The notes under the pieces were generated by a model. It ran no database searches. It saw only the letters and a program-made list of their open reading frames with translations, and was not told where the DNA came from. Shown here one piece after another: positions 49,309-58,262 of a stretch of 64,000 bases of DNA. The position numbers were made by a program, and so were the translations under genes. Source of the stretch: Burkholderiales bacterium (GTDB lineage Bacteria; Pseudomonadota; Gammaproteobacteria; Burkholderiales; Burkholderiaceae_C); assembly GCA_016000195.1 (NCBI GenBank), contig JAECRO010000001.1:25075-89074 (forward strand). Reading direction: 5' to 3'. Position 1 is the stretch's first letter. Each line of letters opens with the position of its first letter.

Positions 49309-51963
49309 ATGGCGTTGCGTGAACTGGTCTATCAAAACCGTGTGCTGACCCGTCTGGACGATTACCTGAACGAGCTGGCAATTCAAAAAAAGAGGGCCGA
49401 CAAGATTGCAGCGGCCAATGTCGGGGAAACCGACCCGGACTTGATTCGCCCGGTGCCCAACTTTGCGCTGCAAACCTGGGAAGCGATGCGAGCGGCGGGC
49501 AAGCTGCCCGAGTCGCGCCAGCAGATTTCCTATTCGTCCCGTGCCGATGGCTGCGGGCGGGCGGTGCCGAATGTGATTTTCAAGGTGCCCACGGGCGGCG
49601 GCAAGACCTATCTGGCGGTGTCGGCGCTGTCGAAAATTTTTGGCCGCTATTTGGGCCAGCAAAAAGGCTTTGTGCTGTGGGTCGTGCCCAACGAAGCGAT
49701 TTACGCGCAGACCAAGCGCCAGCTGGCCGACCGCCAGCACCCGTTTCGCCAGATGCTCGACACGCTGGCGGGCGGCAAGGTGCGCCTGCTGGAAAAGACC
49801 GACGCGCTGAACGCCAGCGATGTGGAATCAAACCTGTGCGTGATGCTGCTGATGCTGCAGGCCTCGAACCGCGAGAACAAGGACTCGCTGAAAATGTTCC
49901 GCGACCGGGGCGATGTGAACGGCTTTTTCCCGCCAGAGGGCGATCAGGAGGCCCACACCGAAGCCTTGAAGCAAACGCCCAATCTGGACAGCTACGATCT
50001 GGCGGGTTCAGCTTATGCATGGACGCAAGTGAAAGACTCGCTGGGCAACGCCTTGCGGCTGATCCGCCCGGTGGTGGTGATGGACGAGGGCCACAAGGCG
50101 ATTTCAGACCTGGCCTTTTCCACGCTGTATGGCTTTAACCCGTGCTTTGTGCTGGAGCTGACCGCCACGCCCAAGGATGCCGCCGCCACGGGCGGCAAGG
50201 CGCCCAAAGCCGCCCGCCATGCCAACGTGCTGGTGGAAGTCAAGGGTATTGAGCTGGACCGGGAGGGCATGATCAAGATGCCCATGAACCTGGACCCGCG
50301 TGAGGGCAGCGACTGGCGGCAAACTCTGGCGGTGGCGCTCAACCGCATCAAGGCGCTTGACCACGCCGCCCGCCAACTGCAGGCCGATACGGGCCGATAT
50401 ATTCGCCCGATTTTGCTGGTGCAGGTGGAGCGCACCGGCAGCGACCAGCGCGATGGCGTGCATATTCATGCGCTGGACGTCAAGGAGTGGCTCATGACGG
50501 TGGGCGGGCTGGACGAGGCTGAAATTGCCGTCAAGACCGCCGACACCAACGACCTGGCGACGCCGGAAAATCAGGACTTGCTGGCGCCCACCAACCGGGT
50601 GCAGGTCATCATTACCAAGTCTGCCTTGCAAGAGGGCTGGGATTGCCCCTTTGCCTACGTGCTGTGCGCGCTGGCGGCCAGCTCCAATCTGTCTGCCATG
50701 ACGCAGCTGATCGGGCGCATCCTGCGCCAGCCGCAGGCGCAAAAAACCGGCGTGGCGGCGCTCGACGAGTGCTACGTGATTGCCCATCACGCCAACACGT
50801 CGGACGTGGTCAATGCGATTAAAAAGGGGCTGGAAGACGACGGCATGGGCGACCTGGTGCGGCAAATCCATGTCAGCGACGCAGAAGGTGACGGTGGCGC
50901 CAAGCCGTTGGGTGCGCGGCCTGTGCAGCGGCGGGAAAAGTTTTCGCACACGGAAATCTATTTGCCTCGCCTGTTGACGCTGGCCGATGGCCAGTTACGC
51001 GATTTTGATTACGAGCAGGATATTTTGCTGGCGCTGGACTGGCCGGGGCTGGACGTGGCGCCGCTGGTGGCGCTGATTCCTGTCAACGCCGCCAGCGCCG
51101 AACACCAGATGCGGCGCATCCACCTGACGGATTCGGGCACTGAGCGCATCGTGTCCGAAGTGGCCGGGGCGACGCTGGAAACGCTGGTGTTTGACGCGGC
51201 CTATGCGGTGCGCATGCTGTCGGACATGGTGCCCAACGCCTGGTGGGCGCGTGACATCGTCGGCAAGGTGCTGGCCGGGCTCAAGGCCAAGGGCATTTCC
51301 GACGCCCGGCTGGGCGAGCTGTCCAGCCTGGTGATAGAAGAGCTGCGCAAATGGCTGGCCACCCAGCGCAATGCGAAGGCCGAGGCCTTGTTCCGGGCCG
51401 AGGTGGCGGCAGGGCGGATTCAGTTCCGCCTGCGCACCGATGGCCGTAACTGGCGCATGCCGCTGGAGACGCAGACCTTTGAGCCCGTGGGCGCGCCGCA
51501 GCTCATCCGGGACGATGGCGAGTCGCTGAAAAGCAGCCTGTTTGCGCCCCTCTACGCGGGCGATTTTTCGAGTAGCGACGAGCGGGAAATTGCCGTCTAT
51601 CTGGACGCCGACCGTGCGCTGACGTGGTGGCACCGGAATGTGGCCCGCTCCCATTACGCGCTGCAGGGCTGGCAGCGCGAGAAGATTTACCCCGACTTCA
51701 TCTTTGCGGTGCAGCATGGCGAGCTGGATAGCAAGCTGGTGGTGCTTGAAATGAAGGGAATTCACCTCTCGGGCAATCCAGACACGGTTTACAAGCAGTC
51801 CGTGTTGCAGTTGATGACGGAGGCTTTTTCTGTCGAAAAAGTGCCGCGTGTTGGCGAGCTGGAATTGGTCGTTGAAGACGGCACCCGCATGGCCTGCGAT
51901 TTGGTGCTGATGACGGAGTGGAAAACAAGGCTGCCCCTGTTTTCGGCAAAGGCCGGTAAGTAA
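49309..51963 (+). CDS. res: Type III restriction enzyme Res subunit
   Basis: 884 aa from ATG 49309. SF2 helicase/translocase with motif I PTGGGKT (Lys99), motif II DEGH (259-262) and C-terminal motif VI-like QLIGRILRQP. The PD-(D/E)xK nuclease site is Asp796, Glu814 and Lys816 in YPDFIF...LVVLEMKG. With Mod it cuts unmodified DNA 25-27 bp from its site. No frameshift or stop is seen, so the system looks intact. Confidence 0.94.
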   Translation: MALRELVYQNRVLTRLDDYLNELAIQKKRADKIAAANVGETDPDLIRPVPNFALQTWEAMRAAGKLPESRQQISYSSRADGCGRAVPNVIFKVPTGGGKTYLAVSALSKIFGRYLGQQKGFVLWVVPNEAIYAQTKRQLADRQHPFRQMLDTLAGGKVRLLEKTDALNASDVESNLCVMLLMLQASNRENKDSLKMFRDRGDVNGFFPPEGDQEAHTEALKQTPNLDSYDLAGSAYAWTQVKDSLGNALRLIRPVVVMDEGHKAISDLAFSTLYGFNPCFVLELTATPKDAAATGGKAPKAARHANVLVEVKGIELDREGMIKMPMNLDPREGSDWRQTLAVALNRIKALDHAARQLQADTGRYIRPILLVQVERTGSDQRDGVHIHALDVKEWLMTVGGLDEAEIAVKTADTNDLATPENQDLLAPTNRVQVIITKSALQEGWDCPFAYVLCALAASSNLSAMTQLIGRILRQPQAQKTGVAALDECYVIAHHANTSDVVNAIKKGLEDDGMGDLVRQIHVSDAEGDGGAKPLGARPVQRREKFSHTEIYLPRLLTLADGQLRDFDYEQDILLALDWPGLDVAPLVALIPVNAASAEHQMRRIHLTDSGTERIVSEVAGATLETLVFDAAYAVRMLSDMVPNAWWARDIVGKVLAGLKAKGISDARLGELSSLVIEELRKWLATQRNAKAEALFRAEVAAGRIQFRLRTDGRNWRMPLETQTFEPVGAPQLIRDDGESLKSSLFAPLYAGDFSSSDEREIAVYLDADRALTWWHRNVARSHYALQGWQREKIYPDFIFAVQHGELDSKLVVLEMKGIHLSGNPDTVYKQSVLQLMTEAFSVEKVPRVGELELVVEDGTRMACDLVLMTEWKTRLPLFSAKAGK

Positions 51964-51995
51964 ATAAGGGTCTGGCAAAAAATAAGTTCCTGCCC

Positions 51996-52086
51996 GTCAT
52001 ACCCGCGAAGGCGGGAATCCAGGCGCATGGCGAACCACAGTGCGCATTGAGTCACCGCGCTGGATACCCGCCTTCGCGGGTATGAC
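51996..52086. repeat. Long inverted repeat at the right edge of the restriction genes
   Basis: A left arm of 27 bp beginning GTCATACCCGCGAAGGCGGG (51996-52022) and a right arm ending CGCCTTCGCGGGTATGAC (52060-52086) are nearly perfect reverse complements. Similar CCCGCGAAGGCGGG elements are widespread in beta- and gammaproteobacterial intergenic DNA. It may terminate res and marks the border of the accessory block before cobQ. Confidence 0.85.
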
Positions 52087-52129
52087 GCAGGGAAATTACT
52101 GCTGAGCGCACCTTAAAAAGAGTTTTGAA

Positions 52130-53668
52130 ATGACAAAAAAAACCAGAGCCAAAGCCGTCATGGTCCTCGGCACCACCAGCAACGCCGGCAAGAGCTGGCT
52201 GACCACCGCGCTGTGCCGTTACTACGCCCGCCAGGGCCTGAAAGTTGCGCCCTACAAGTCGCAGAACATGAGCAACAACGCCAGAGTGGTGGCCCCCACG
52301 CTTGTCGCTTCGCGTACTGCGCTGCCCCCCGGAGGGGCTGATTTTCCTTGGGGCGGCCCGGCGGAAAATGGCGGCGGCGAGATCGGCAGCGCGCAGTATT
52401 TCCAGGCGCTGGCCGCGCGCGCCACGCCCGATGTGCGCATGAACCCGCTGCTGCTCAAGCCCGAGAAAGACACGCAAAGCCAGGTCGTGCTGATGGGCCA
52501 GGTGAACGCTGAACTCTCGGCGCTAGAGTGGCGTGGCCGCAGCCTGTCGGTCTGGCCGGTGGTGGCGCGGGCGCTGGACGAGCTGCTGGCCGAGAACGAC
52601 GTGGTGGTGATCGAAGGCGCCGGTTCGCCCGCCGAGATCAACCTCAAGTCCTGCGACATCGTCAACATGCGCGTCGCGCTGCATGCCCACGCGGCCTGCC
52701 TGCTGGTGACGGACATCGACCGGGGCGGCGCGTTTGCCCATCTCTACGGCACCTGGGCGATGCTGGACGCGGCCGAGCGTGCGCTCATCAAGGGCTTCGT
52801 GCTTAACAAGTTCCGGGGCGACGCCAGCCTGCTCGCGCCCGGCCCGCAAATGCTGCAGGACCTGACCGGCGTGCCGACGGTCGCCACGCTGCCGATGTGG
52901 TGGCAGCACGGCCTGCCCGAGGAAGATGGCGTGTTTGATGACCGCAGCATCAGCGCCGGCAAGGTGACGAAGACCGTCGCCGTCATTGCCTACCCGCGCA
53001 TCAGCAACCTCGACGAATTCCAGCCGCTGAAAAACGTGCCCGGCGTGCGCCTGAAATGGGTGCGCAGCCCGGCCGGACTGCTGGATGCCGACTGGATCAT
53101 CCTGCCCGGCTCCAAGGCGACCAGCGCCGACCTGGCCTGGCTGCGCGCGCAGGGGCTGGACCAGGCGATTGCCGCGCACGCCGGCCGGGGCGGCGCGGTG
53201 CTGGGCATTTGCGGCGGCCTGCAGATGCTGGGCGAAGCCTTGATCGACCCGCACGGCATCGACGGCAACGGCCCCGGCCTGGGGCTGCTGCCGGTTGTCA
53301 CCGTGTTTGACGAAGCCAAAACCGTGCGCCACCGGCAGGCCGCGTTCGCCAGCGTGGGCGGGCCGTGGGCCGGTTTGTCGGGCGTCGAAGTGCAGGGCTA
53401 CGAAATCCACCATGGCCAGACCGAGCCGCATTCGGCCATGGCGGCGGCGGGCGACATCGCCTGTCCGGTCATGCCCGAGGGCCTGGCCTGGCAAAACGCG
53501 GCCGGCAATGTGCTGGGCCTGTATTTGCACGGCATGTTTGAAGACCCGCGCGTGCTGCAAGCGCTGTTTGGCGCCGCCACGCCCACGCTGGATTCGGTGT
53601 TTGACGGGCTGGCCGACTACATCGACCAGCATTTCGAGCCGGGCGTGCTGCAGTCGCTGATCGAATAA
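52130..53668 (+). CDS. cobQ: Cobyric acid synthase
   Basis: 512 aa. It amidates the b, d, e and g side chains of adenosylcobyrinic acid diamide. The N-terminal P-loop VLGTTSNAGKSWLTTALCR and the C-terminal amidotransferase Cys in LGICGGLQMLGEAL are intact. Residues about 55-83 form an insertion not expected in the family; it matches a repeat-like DNA segment and falls between NMSNNARVV and GGEIGSAQYFQ. It is presumably part of the B12 operon, now separated by the defence genes. Confidence 0.94.
   Translation: MTKKTRAKAVMVLGTTSNAGKSWLTTALCRYYARQGLKVAPYKSQNMSNNARVVAPTLVASRTALPPGGADFPWGGPAENGGGEIGSAQYFQALAARATPDVRMNPLLLKPEKDTQSQVVLMGQVNAELSALEWRGRSLSVWPVVARALDELLAENDVVVIEGAGSPAEINLKSCDIVNMRVALHAHAACLLVTDIDRGGAFAHLYGTWAMLDAAERALIKGFVLNKFRGDASLLAPGPQMLQDLTGVPTVATLPMWWQHGLPEEDGVFDDRSISAGKVTKTVAVIAYPRISNLDEFQPLKNVPGVRLKWVRSPAGLLDADWIILPGSKATSADLAWLRAQGLDQAIAAHAGRGGAVLGICGGLQMLGEALIDPHGIDGNGPGLGLLPVVTVFDEAKTVRHRQAAFASVGGPWAGLSGVEVQGYEIHHGQTEPHSAMAAAGDIACPVMPEGLAWQNAAGNVLGLYLHGMFEDPRVLQALFGAATPTLDSVFDGLADYIDQHFEPGVLQSLIE
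52291..52365. repeat. Repeat-derived in-frame insertion in cobQ
   Basis: About 75 bp beginning CCCCCACGCTTGTCGCTTCG, with a CTGCCCCCCGGAGGGG core and ending GGGGCGGCCCGGCGGAA. It resembles intergenic repeats known from Comamonadaceae, recalled rather than searched. It adds about 27 codons and interrupts the usual junction ARVV|GGEIGS. Confidence 0.65.
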
Positions 53669-53681
53669 GCCCGGGCCGCCT

Positions 53682-54119
53682 TTACTGGGGCGCGCGTTTC
53701 AACGGGCCAAAGCAGGCCTTCAGCGATTCTTCCCGGCAGATGATCAACTGGTCTTTCTTCGGGCTGAACTGGATGAAGCGCGTGACCGGCTCGCCAGTCG
53801 CCTCATGCAGGTCGCCCGAGCAATCCTTTTTGCCGTTGCCTTCGGTGACGGTTTCCGTCAGCCGGTAAAAACCCAGCAGGCTGGGGATGGGCGTGACTTC
53901 GTAACGGCTTTGCGTCGTTTCTTCGCCGCTGCTGCCTTGCCGCGTGCCGTTGGCGCGGTAGTGCAGGTTTTCGGTGCATGGCTTGTCCTTGCCCGGCAGC
54001 GTCCAGGACCAGCTTCCGGCGAGGGGGTGCTGCGCTGCTGGCGAGGTCGATAAAGGCTCGGCGGCCTGTGCTGAAAGCAGGCTGAAGAGCAGCAAGGCTG
54101 AAACAGATAGTTTTTGCAA
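53682..54119 (-). CDS. Secreted small protein of unknown function
   Basis: 145 aa with a signal peptide (about 1-19, LLLFSLLSAQA). The mature part has a WSWTLPGKDKPCTENLHYRA opening and four cysteines (Cys48, Cys100, Cys128 and Cys136), probably paired in the periplasm. No family is recognised. It is convergent with cobQ, 13 bp apart. Confidence 0.7.
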   Translation of the reverse strand: MQKLSVSALLLFSLLSAQAAEPLSTSPAAQHPLAGSWSWTLPGKDKPCTENLHYRANGTRQGSSGEETTQSRYEVTPIPSLLGFYRLTETVTEGNGKKDCSGDLHEATGEPVTRFIQFSPKKDQLIICREESLKACFGPLKRAPQ

Positions 54120-54276
54120 ATCAATGGACTCCTGGTGAATGGGCGATTATGAAGAGTCTGGCCGCGCTCCCAGTGCACTACTTGCGCCATTGCCGGTCTG
54201 TACGGAAGGGAAAACCCGTTCAGGCCAAGGGTCAGCCGCACACGGTAGCATCACGCCTTTAGTCAAGAGGCACCCC

Positions 54277-55080
54277 ATGCGCCAGCGCGCCAGCGAAGAA
54301 CAGCCGTCCGTTGCCCTTTACTGGGATTTTGAAAACCTGCATGCCAGCCTGTGCGAGGCCCGGCAGGAGGGCGCCTACAGCAAGCAGGACAACCGCTTCC
54401 GGGTGCAGGAGCCGCTGATCGACATTCAGGCGGTGGTTGAGCTGGCCGCCTCGTTCGGGCCGATTGCCATCAACCGGGCTTACTGCAACTGGCAGTATTT
54501 CAGCCGCTACCGCGATGCGCTGCTGCAATGCGCGGTCGAGCTGATCCAGTTGTTTCCGCCCGGCGGCTCGGCCAAGAACGGCGCCGACATCAAGCTGTGC
54601 CTGGACGCCATGGAAGACATGGGCCGCTTTGGCCACATCGGCACCCTCATCATCGTCGGCGGCGACAGCGACTTCATGCCGGTGTCGCAAAAGGTCAAGG
54701 CGGCGGGCCGCAGCCTGATTGGCATCGGCGCGCGCAAATCGACCAACCGCCACTGGGCCAAGAGCTGCCACGAGTTTCGCTATTACGAGAACCTGGTTGA
54801 AAGCCCGCAGGCGCCGGGGCTGCCGCCCGCGCAGGCGGCTCAGCCGCTGCAGGACGATGCGGCGGCGGACATCTTCAGGCGCGCGATTCGCCTGCTGGCT
54901 GAAACCCAGGGCGATGCGTGGGTCAGCCAGGCGGCCATCTGGCAGATGATCAAGCGGCTGGATTCGACCTTTGACCCGAAGGAGCACGGCCATGACAGCT
55001 TTTTGGCCATGCGCCAGGCGCTGGGTGCGCTGGTCGAAGTCCGGGAGGGCGAGCCCGAGCCCATGGTTCGGCTGCGCTGA
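54277..55080 (+). CDS. NYN-domain (PIN-like) protein with C-terminal OST-HTH/LOTUS domain
   Basis: 267 aa from ATG 54277, chosen for AAGAGG at 54265-54270; an earlier open start is rejected. NYN domain (about 10-170) with acidic residues in YWDFENLHASL, NGADIKLCLDAMEDM and IIVGGDSDFMPVSQ, typical of metal-dependent RNases. The C-terminal segment (about 195-265, ESQAAIWQMIKRLD-like) matches an OST-HTH/LOTUS RNA-binding domain. Such proteins are probably RNA-processing enzymes. The target is unknown. Confidence 0.88.
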   Translation: MRQRASEEQPSVALYWDFENLHASLCEARQEGAYSKQDNRFRVQEPLIDIQAVVELAASFGPIAINRAYCNWQYFSRYRDALLQCAVELIQLFPPGGSAKNGADIKLCLDAMEDMGRFGHIGTLIIVGGDSDFMPVSQKVKAAGRSLIGIGARKSTNRHWAKSCHEFRYYENLVESPQAPGLPPAQAAQPLQDDAAADIFRRAIRLLAETQGDAWVSQAAIWQMIKRLDSTFDPKEHGHDSFLAMRQALGALVEVREGEPEPMVRLR

Positions 55081-55099
55081 AGGGCGCGCGGCACAGGGC

Positions 55100-55195
55100 T
55101 GAAGATAGACTTTTTTCAGCAGCCGTATCAGGGTTTTCCGCTCGGCGGCGGTGAGCCCTTCGGTGGCTTTTTCTTCCAGGTCGAGCGCTGTTTTA
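55100..55195 (-). pseudogene. Remnant of a MarR-family regulator C-terminus
   Basis: Read leftward, the frame gives a helical C-terminal tail like that of MarR regulators (LEEKATEGLTAAERKTLIRL then LKKVYLQP), preceded by an in-frame stop and with no upstream domain. It runs open into the end of the NYN gene. Probably a deleted gene. The assignment rests on about 30 residues. Confidence 0.35.
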
Positions 55196-55277
55196 TAAGT
55201 CCACTACGCCTGAGTACACCGGACGCCATGGCGCGTCCGGATTTTTGCCCGGCCTGAGCGGGCGCGGATGCGTTGAA

Positions 55278-56264
55278 TCAGTCCGGATTGCGGCACAGGC
55301 GCAGGCCAGTCTCGCCCCGGCGCCAGCAGGGGCTGGCGGCATCGCGGCTGCGCTGCGGAATGCCTTCCAGGCTGATCTGCGCAACGACGGTATCGAGGCT
55401 GCTCACGCCCGCTTTGTCCAGCTGAAGCCGCAGCACCCAGCCGCGCCGCTGATTGGCGTTGTCGGTTTCTTTCATCACAAAGTTGCCGACGCTGTAGATG
55501 ATGGGCTTGCCCTGGTAATGCTCTATTTCCTGCGTCACATGCGGATGCCCGCCAATCACCGCATCGGCGCCCGCGTCAACCATGATCCGGGCGAGGTGGC
55601 GCTGGCGGGCGTTCGATGTCGGCTCGTTTTCCCAGCCCCAGTGCATCACCGGGATCACCAGGTCGGCCCGATACACCGCACGCGCTTTCCTGATGTCGGC
55701 CACGACCTGCTCATCCTCGCTCCAGGCGATGCCGGGCGCGTTGTAGTCGGCCTCAAAGCTGCGCGGCATGAATTCGCTGTAGCCCAGCAGTGCAATGCGC
55801 AGCCCTTTGCGCTCGATGATGAGCGGGGTGTGGGCTTGCGACAAGTCATGCCCGCCGCCGAATTGCGCAAGGCCCGCCTGCTTGAGCAGGCCGAGCATCT
55901 GCGCAAAAGCCTCGCGCCCAAAATCGCCCGAATGGTTGTTGGCCAGCGCGAGCGCATCAAAGTGCCGCTTGAGAACCGGAATCGTGCGCGGGTGCGCGCG
56001 AAAGGTGTAGTTCTTGTCGCCCGCCGAGCCGGTGGTGGCGATCACGCACTCCAGATTGCCAATGCGGATATCGGCGCCTTCAAACACGGTGGCCAGGTCG
56101 GCAAACGGGTCTTCTCCGCGCCGGATCATTTCGCCCGCCGAGTCATCAAGCACGATATCGCCCGCAAACACCAGGCTGACCAGGTTTGGCGCTTCGGTGG
56201 CAAACGCCAGCGGGCAACAGGCCAGGCAGAAGGCCGCCAGCCAGTGGCGAAACCCGGCCTTCAT
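55278..56264 (-). CDS. CapA-family metallophosphatase-like protein
   Basis: 328 aa with a signal peptide (about 1-22). CapA/PgsA fold related to calcineurin-like phosphatases: FAGDIVLDD, GNLECVI, LANNHSGDFG, PVMHWGWENE and GGHPHVTQ are all present, so the metal-binding residues look complete. CapA proteins serve in poly-gamma-glutamate synthesis, but no pgs genes are nearby, so the substrate is unknown. The start overlaps the preceding secreted-protein gene stop by 4 bp. Confidence 0.88.
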   Translation of the reverse strand: MKAGFRHWLAAFCLACCPLAFATEAPNLVSLVFAGDIVLDDSAGEMIRRGEDPFADLATVFEGADIRIGNLECVIATTGSAGDKNYTFRAHPRTIPVLKRHFDALALANNHSGDFGREAFAQMLGLLKQAGLAQFGGGHDLSQAHTPLIIERKGLRIALLGYSEFMPRSFEADYNAPGIAWSEDEQVVADIRKARAVYRADLVIPVMHWGWENEPTSNARQRHLARIMVDAGADAVIGGHPHVTQEIEHYQGKPIIYSVGNFVMKETDNANQRRGWVLRLQLDKAGVSSLDTVVAQISLEGIPQRSRDAASPCWRRGETGLRLCRNPD

Positions 56265-56674
56265 GGCTGAACTCCTTCCAGCGTGCAGCTGTAGATCAGT
56301 TCACGCTCCACCGGGCCGGCGTAGAGGTGCTGTTCACCAGTGAGTGGATAAGGCGTTGCCGAGGCCTTGAACGGCGGCAGGTATTTGGCTTCCTGGATGA
56401 GAATGGGCTGCATCCTGGCATCCAGATAGGCGTACAGCAGGATGCGGTCGATCTGCGTGCTGCCGCCCACCATCACCGCCTTGAAGCGAAAACGTCCGCC
56501 AATGTCAACGGAAGGCAATGGATAAGGATCGGCCACGGGCGTGGCTTCAATGACGTGGGTGGTGCCTGCATAGGTCACAGCGCAGCGCAGGAGCGGCGCG
56601 GCGGACACGGCATGATGGAGCAGGAGGCTGGCAAGCCCGAGTGCGGCGACAGGGTTCAGGCGTGGGTAATTCAT
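56261..56674 (-). CDS. Secreted protein of unknown function, coupled to the CapA-like gene
   Basis: 137 aa from ATG 56672-56674 with a signal peptide (about 1-25). The mature part has two cysteines (Cys31 and one near the C-terminus in LIYSCTLEG). No family is recognised. Its stop overlaps the CapA-like start as ATGA, so the two are translated together. Confidence 0.68.
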   Translation of the reverse strand: MNYPRLNPVAALGLASLLLHHAVSAAPLLRCAVTYAGTTHVIEATPVADPYPLPSVDIGGRFRFKAVMVGGSTQIDRILLYAYLDARMQPILIQEAKYLPPFKASATPYPLTGEQHLYAGPVERELIYSCTLEGVQP

Positions 56675-56847
56675 GGCGCGTATTTTGCGCCGCACAGGGA
56701 CTGAGCCTTGCTGCTGCGCAATGGAAAATCGAAGCGCCCACTGGACCTGGGTGACGTAGTAGATGAAGGCCATGATGGCGTCTCTTTTGGCGTTGTACGA
56801 TGCGAAACTGTTGCCGAAAACCCTACTTTAATGGCTGGACCCCCCCC

Positions 56848-56952
56848 TTGAATGACAAGAAAACCCTGATGGCCGTCACTTTGGCGATGGTGTGTTTTGC
56901 TGCTTTTGGCATGCCTGCGCAGCCGCTGCCTGCTTGCGTGGCGTGCCGTTAA
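56848..56952 (+). CDS. Possible 34-aa leader or secreted micropeptide
   Basis: TTG 56848 opens a 34-codon frame ending in TAA immediately before the esterase ATG. An ATG at 56869 would give 27 residues. It is hydrophobic in the middle (LMAVTLAMVCFAAFG) and ends PACVACR. No ribosome binding site is clear, and it may be fortuitous. Confidence 0.25.
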   Translation: MNDKKTLMAVTLAMVCFAAFGMPAQPLPACVACR

Positions 56953-57918
56953 ATGCATTTCAGAACCCCTGAAAGCCTGCTGACGCCGGCTATGCGCGAT
57001 GTGATCAGCCGCATGAAACGCGCCGGCCGTCCTCCTCTGCACACGCTCACGCCCGTTCAGGCTCGCCTGGCCTACGAAGCCGGCTCTGGCGTGCTGGAAA
57101 TTCCCAAGCCAGCCTTGGCGCGAGTCGAGGATTTCAGCATTCCTGTGCGTGACGGTCATGCCTTACCGGCCCGCCTGTACGCGCCATCGGCTGAAGAGCT
57201 TCCCGTGCTGTTGTACTTTCACGGCGGCGGCTTCACGATTGGCAGCATTGCCACCCATGACGTGCTGTGCCGCCAGCTCAGCCATCTGGCGGGTTGCGCC
57301 GTGCTGTCGGTGGATTACCGCCTGGCGCCCGAATACAAGTTCCCCACCGCCGCCCATGACGCCTGGGACGCGCTGCAATGGCTCGCAGTTCACTCCGCCG
57401 GCCTGGGACTTGATGCCCGGCATCTGGCGGTGGGCGGCGACAGTGCGGGCGGCACACTGGCCGCGGTGTGCGCCGTGCTGGCGGGCGACGCCGGTTTGCC
57501 GCTGGCGCTGCAGCTGTTGTTCTACCCGGGCTGCGCGGCACACCAGGACACGCCTTCTCAGCGCAGGTTCGCAGAGGGTTTTGTGCTGGACGGGGTGGAC
57601 ATCAGCTGGTTTTTCAACCATTACCTGCGCAGCCCGGCGGACCGCGACGACTGGCGGTTTGCGCCGCTCAACGCGGCAAATGTCGATGGTGTGGCGCCGG
57701 CCTGGTTCGGGCTGGCCGAATGCGACCCGCTGGTCGATGAGGGGCTGATGTACGCCGACAAGCTGCGGGCGGCCGGGGTAGCGGTTGACCTGGAAATTTA
57801 CCGTGGCGTGACCCATGAGTTCATCAAGATGGGCCGCATCATTCCCGAGGCCCGCCACGCCCACGCCGCTGCCGCCCGGGCGCTGCGTCACGCCTTTCAC
57901 CTGAAACACGCCTTATGA
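56953..57918 (+). CDS. Alpha/beta-hydrolase esterase (hormone-sensitive lipase family)
   Basis: 321 aa. Oxyanion motif HGGGF, nucleophile motif GDSAGG (Ser at about 163) and catalytic Asp/His in the region CDPLVDEGLMY and GVTHEFIKMGR. HSL-type carboxylesterase acting on short acyl esters. It stands between the CapA pair and the repair genes, with no obvious operon partner. Confidence 0.92.
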   Translation: MHFRTPESLLTPAMRDVISRMKRAGRPPLHTLTPVQARLAYEAGSGVLEIPKPALARVEDFSIPVRDGHALPARLYAPSAEELPVLLYFHGGGFTIGSIATHDVLCRQLSHLAGCAVLSVDYRLAPEYKFPTAAHDAWDALQWLAVHSAGLGLDARHLAVGGDSAGGTLAAVCAVLAGDAGLPLALQLLFYPGCAAHQDTPSQRRFAEGFVLDGVDISWFFNHYLRSPADRDDWRFAPLNAANVDGVAPAWFGLAECDPLVDEGLMYADKLRAAGVAVDLEIYRGVTHEFIKMGRIIPEARHAHAAAARALRHAFHLKHAL

Positions 57919-57919
57919 A

Positions 57920-57941
57920 CCGGAACGATTTCCGGCTTTTT
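57920..57941 (+). terminator. Weak intrinsic terminator of the esterase gene
   Basis: A 6-bp stem CCGGAA / TTCCGG with a CGAT loop and a T-run follows the esterase stop within 2 bp. Confidence 0.6.
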
Positions 57942-58262
57942 CACCGCCTGCGCGTGCGCTGGGCAAGCTGACTATGCATTAAATGTAATCTACAGATTTA
58001 GTTTTGAAATAAACCCTCAACTCGACTTCATCCACTTGCATTCGACAAGGTGCGCTTGCCAGGCTCATACCTCGCTGGACAAGGCCGGGCCTTGCGGGAG
58101 GGGGCACTTTTTATGATAAAAAGTGCTTCTTGCGCATGCCCTGCATGCATGTATAGCTATGAAAAATATAGCGTGATAATTTTTGCAATGGAGGAACCCT
58201 TCCTTGCGACACAATCCCCAAGCCTGACGTGGCCCGCCACCTGAACAGAAAAAGAGCCTTGC
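57942..58262. other. Intergenic region before the YhaO-type gene
   Basis: No gene is supported in these 321 bp. An AT-rich stretch lies at 57973-58020, and repeat copy B lies at 58105-58174. The leader just before the nuclease gene has no clear promoter. Confidence 0.5.
58105..58174 (-). repeat. Dispersed hairpin repeat, copy B
   Basis: On the minus strand GCTATATTTTTCATAGC opens the copy, followed by TATACATGCATGCAGGGC, ATGCGCAAGAAGC and a T-rich end. Intergenic. Confidence 0.72.

Noticed and set aside
58050..58244. 64-codon frame covering repeat copy B
   Set aside because: It consists largely of repeat sequence with no supporting start site.
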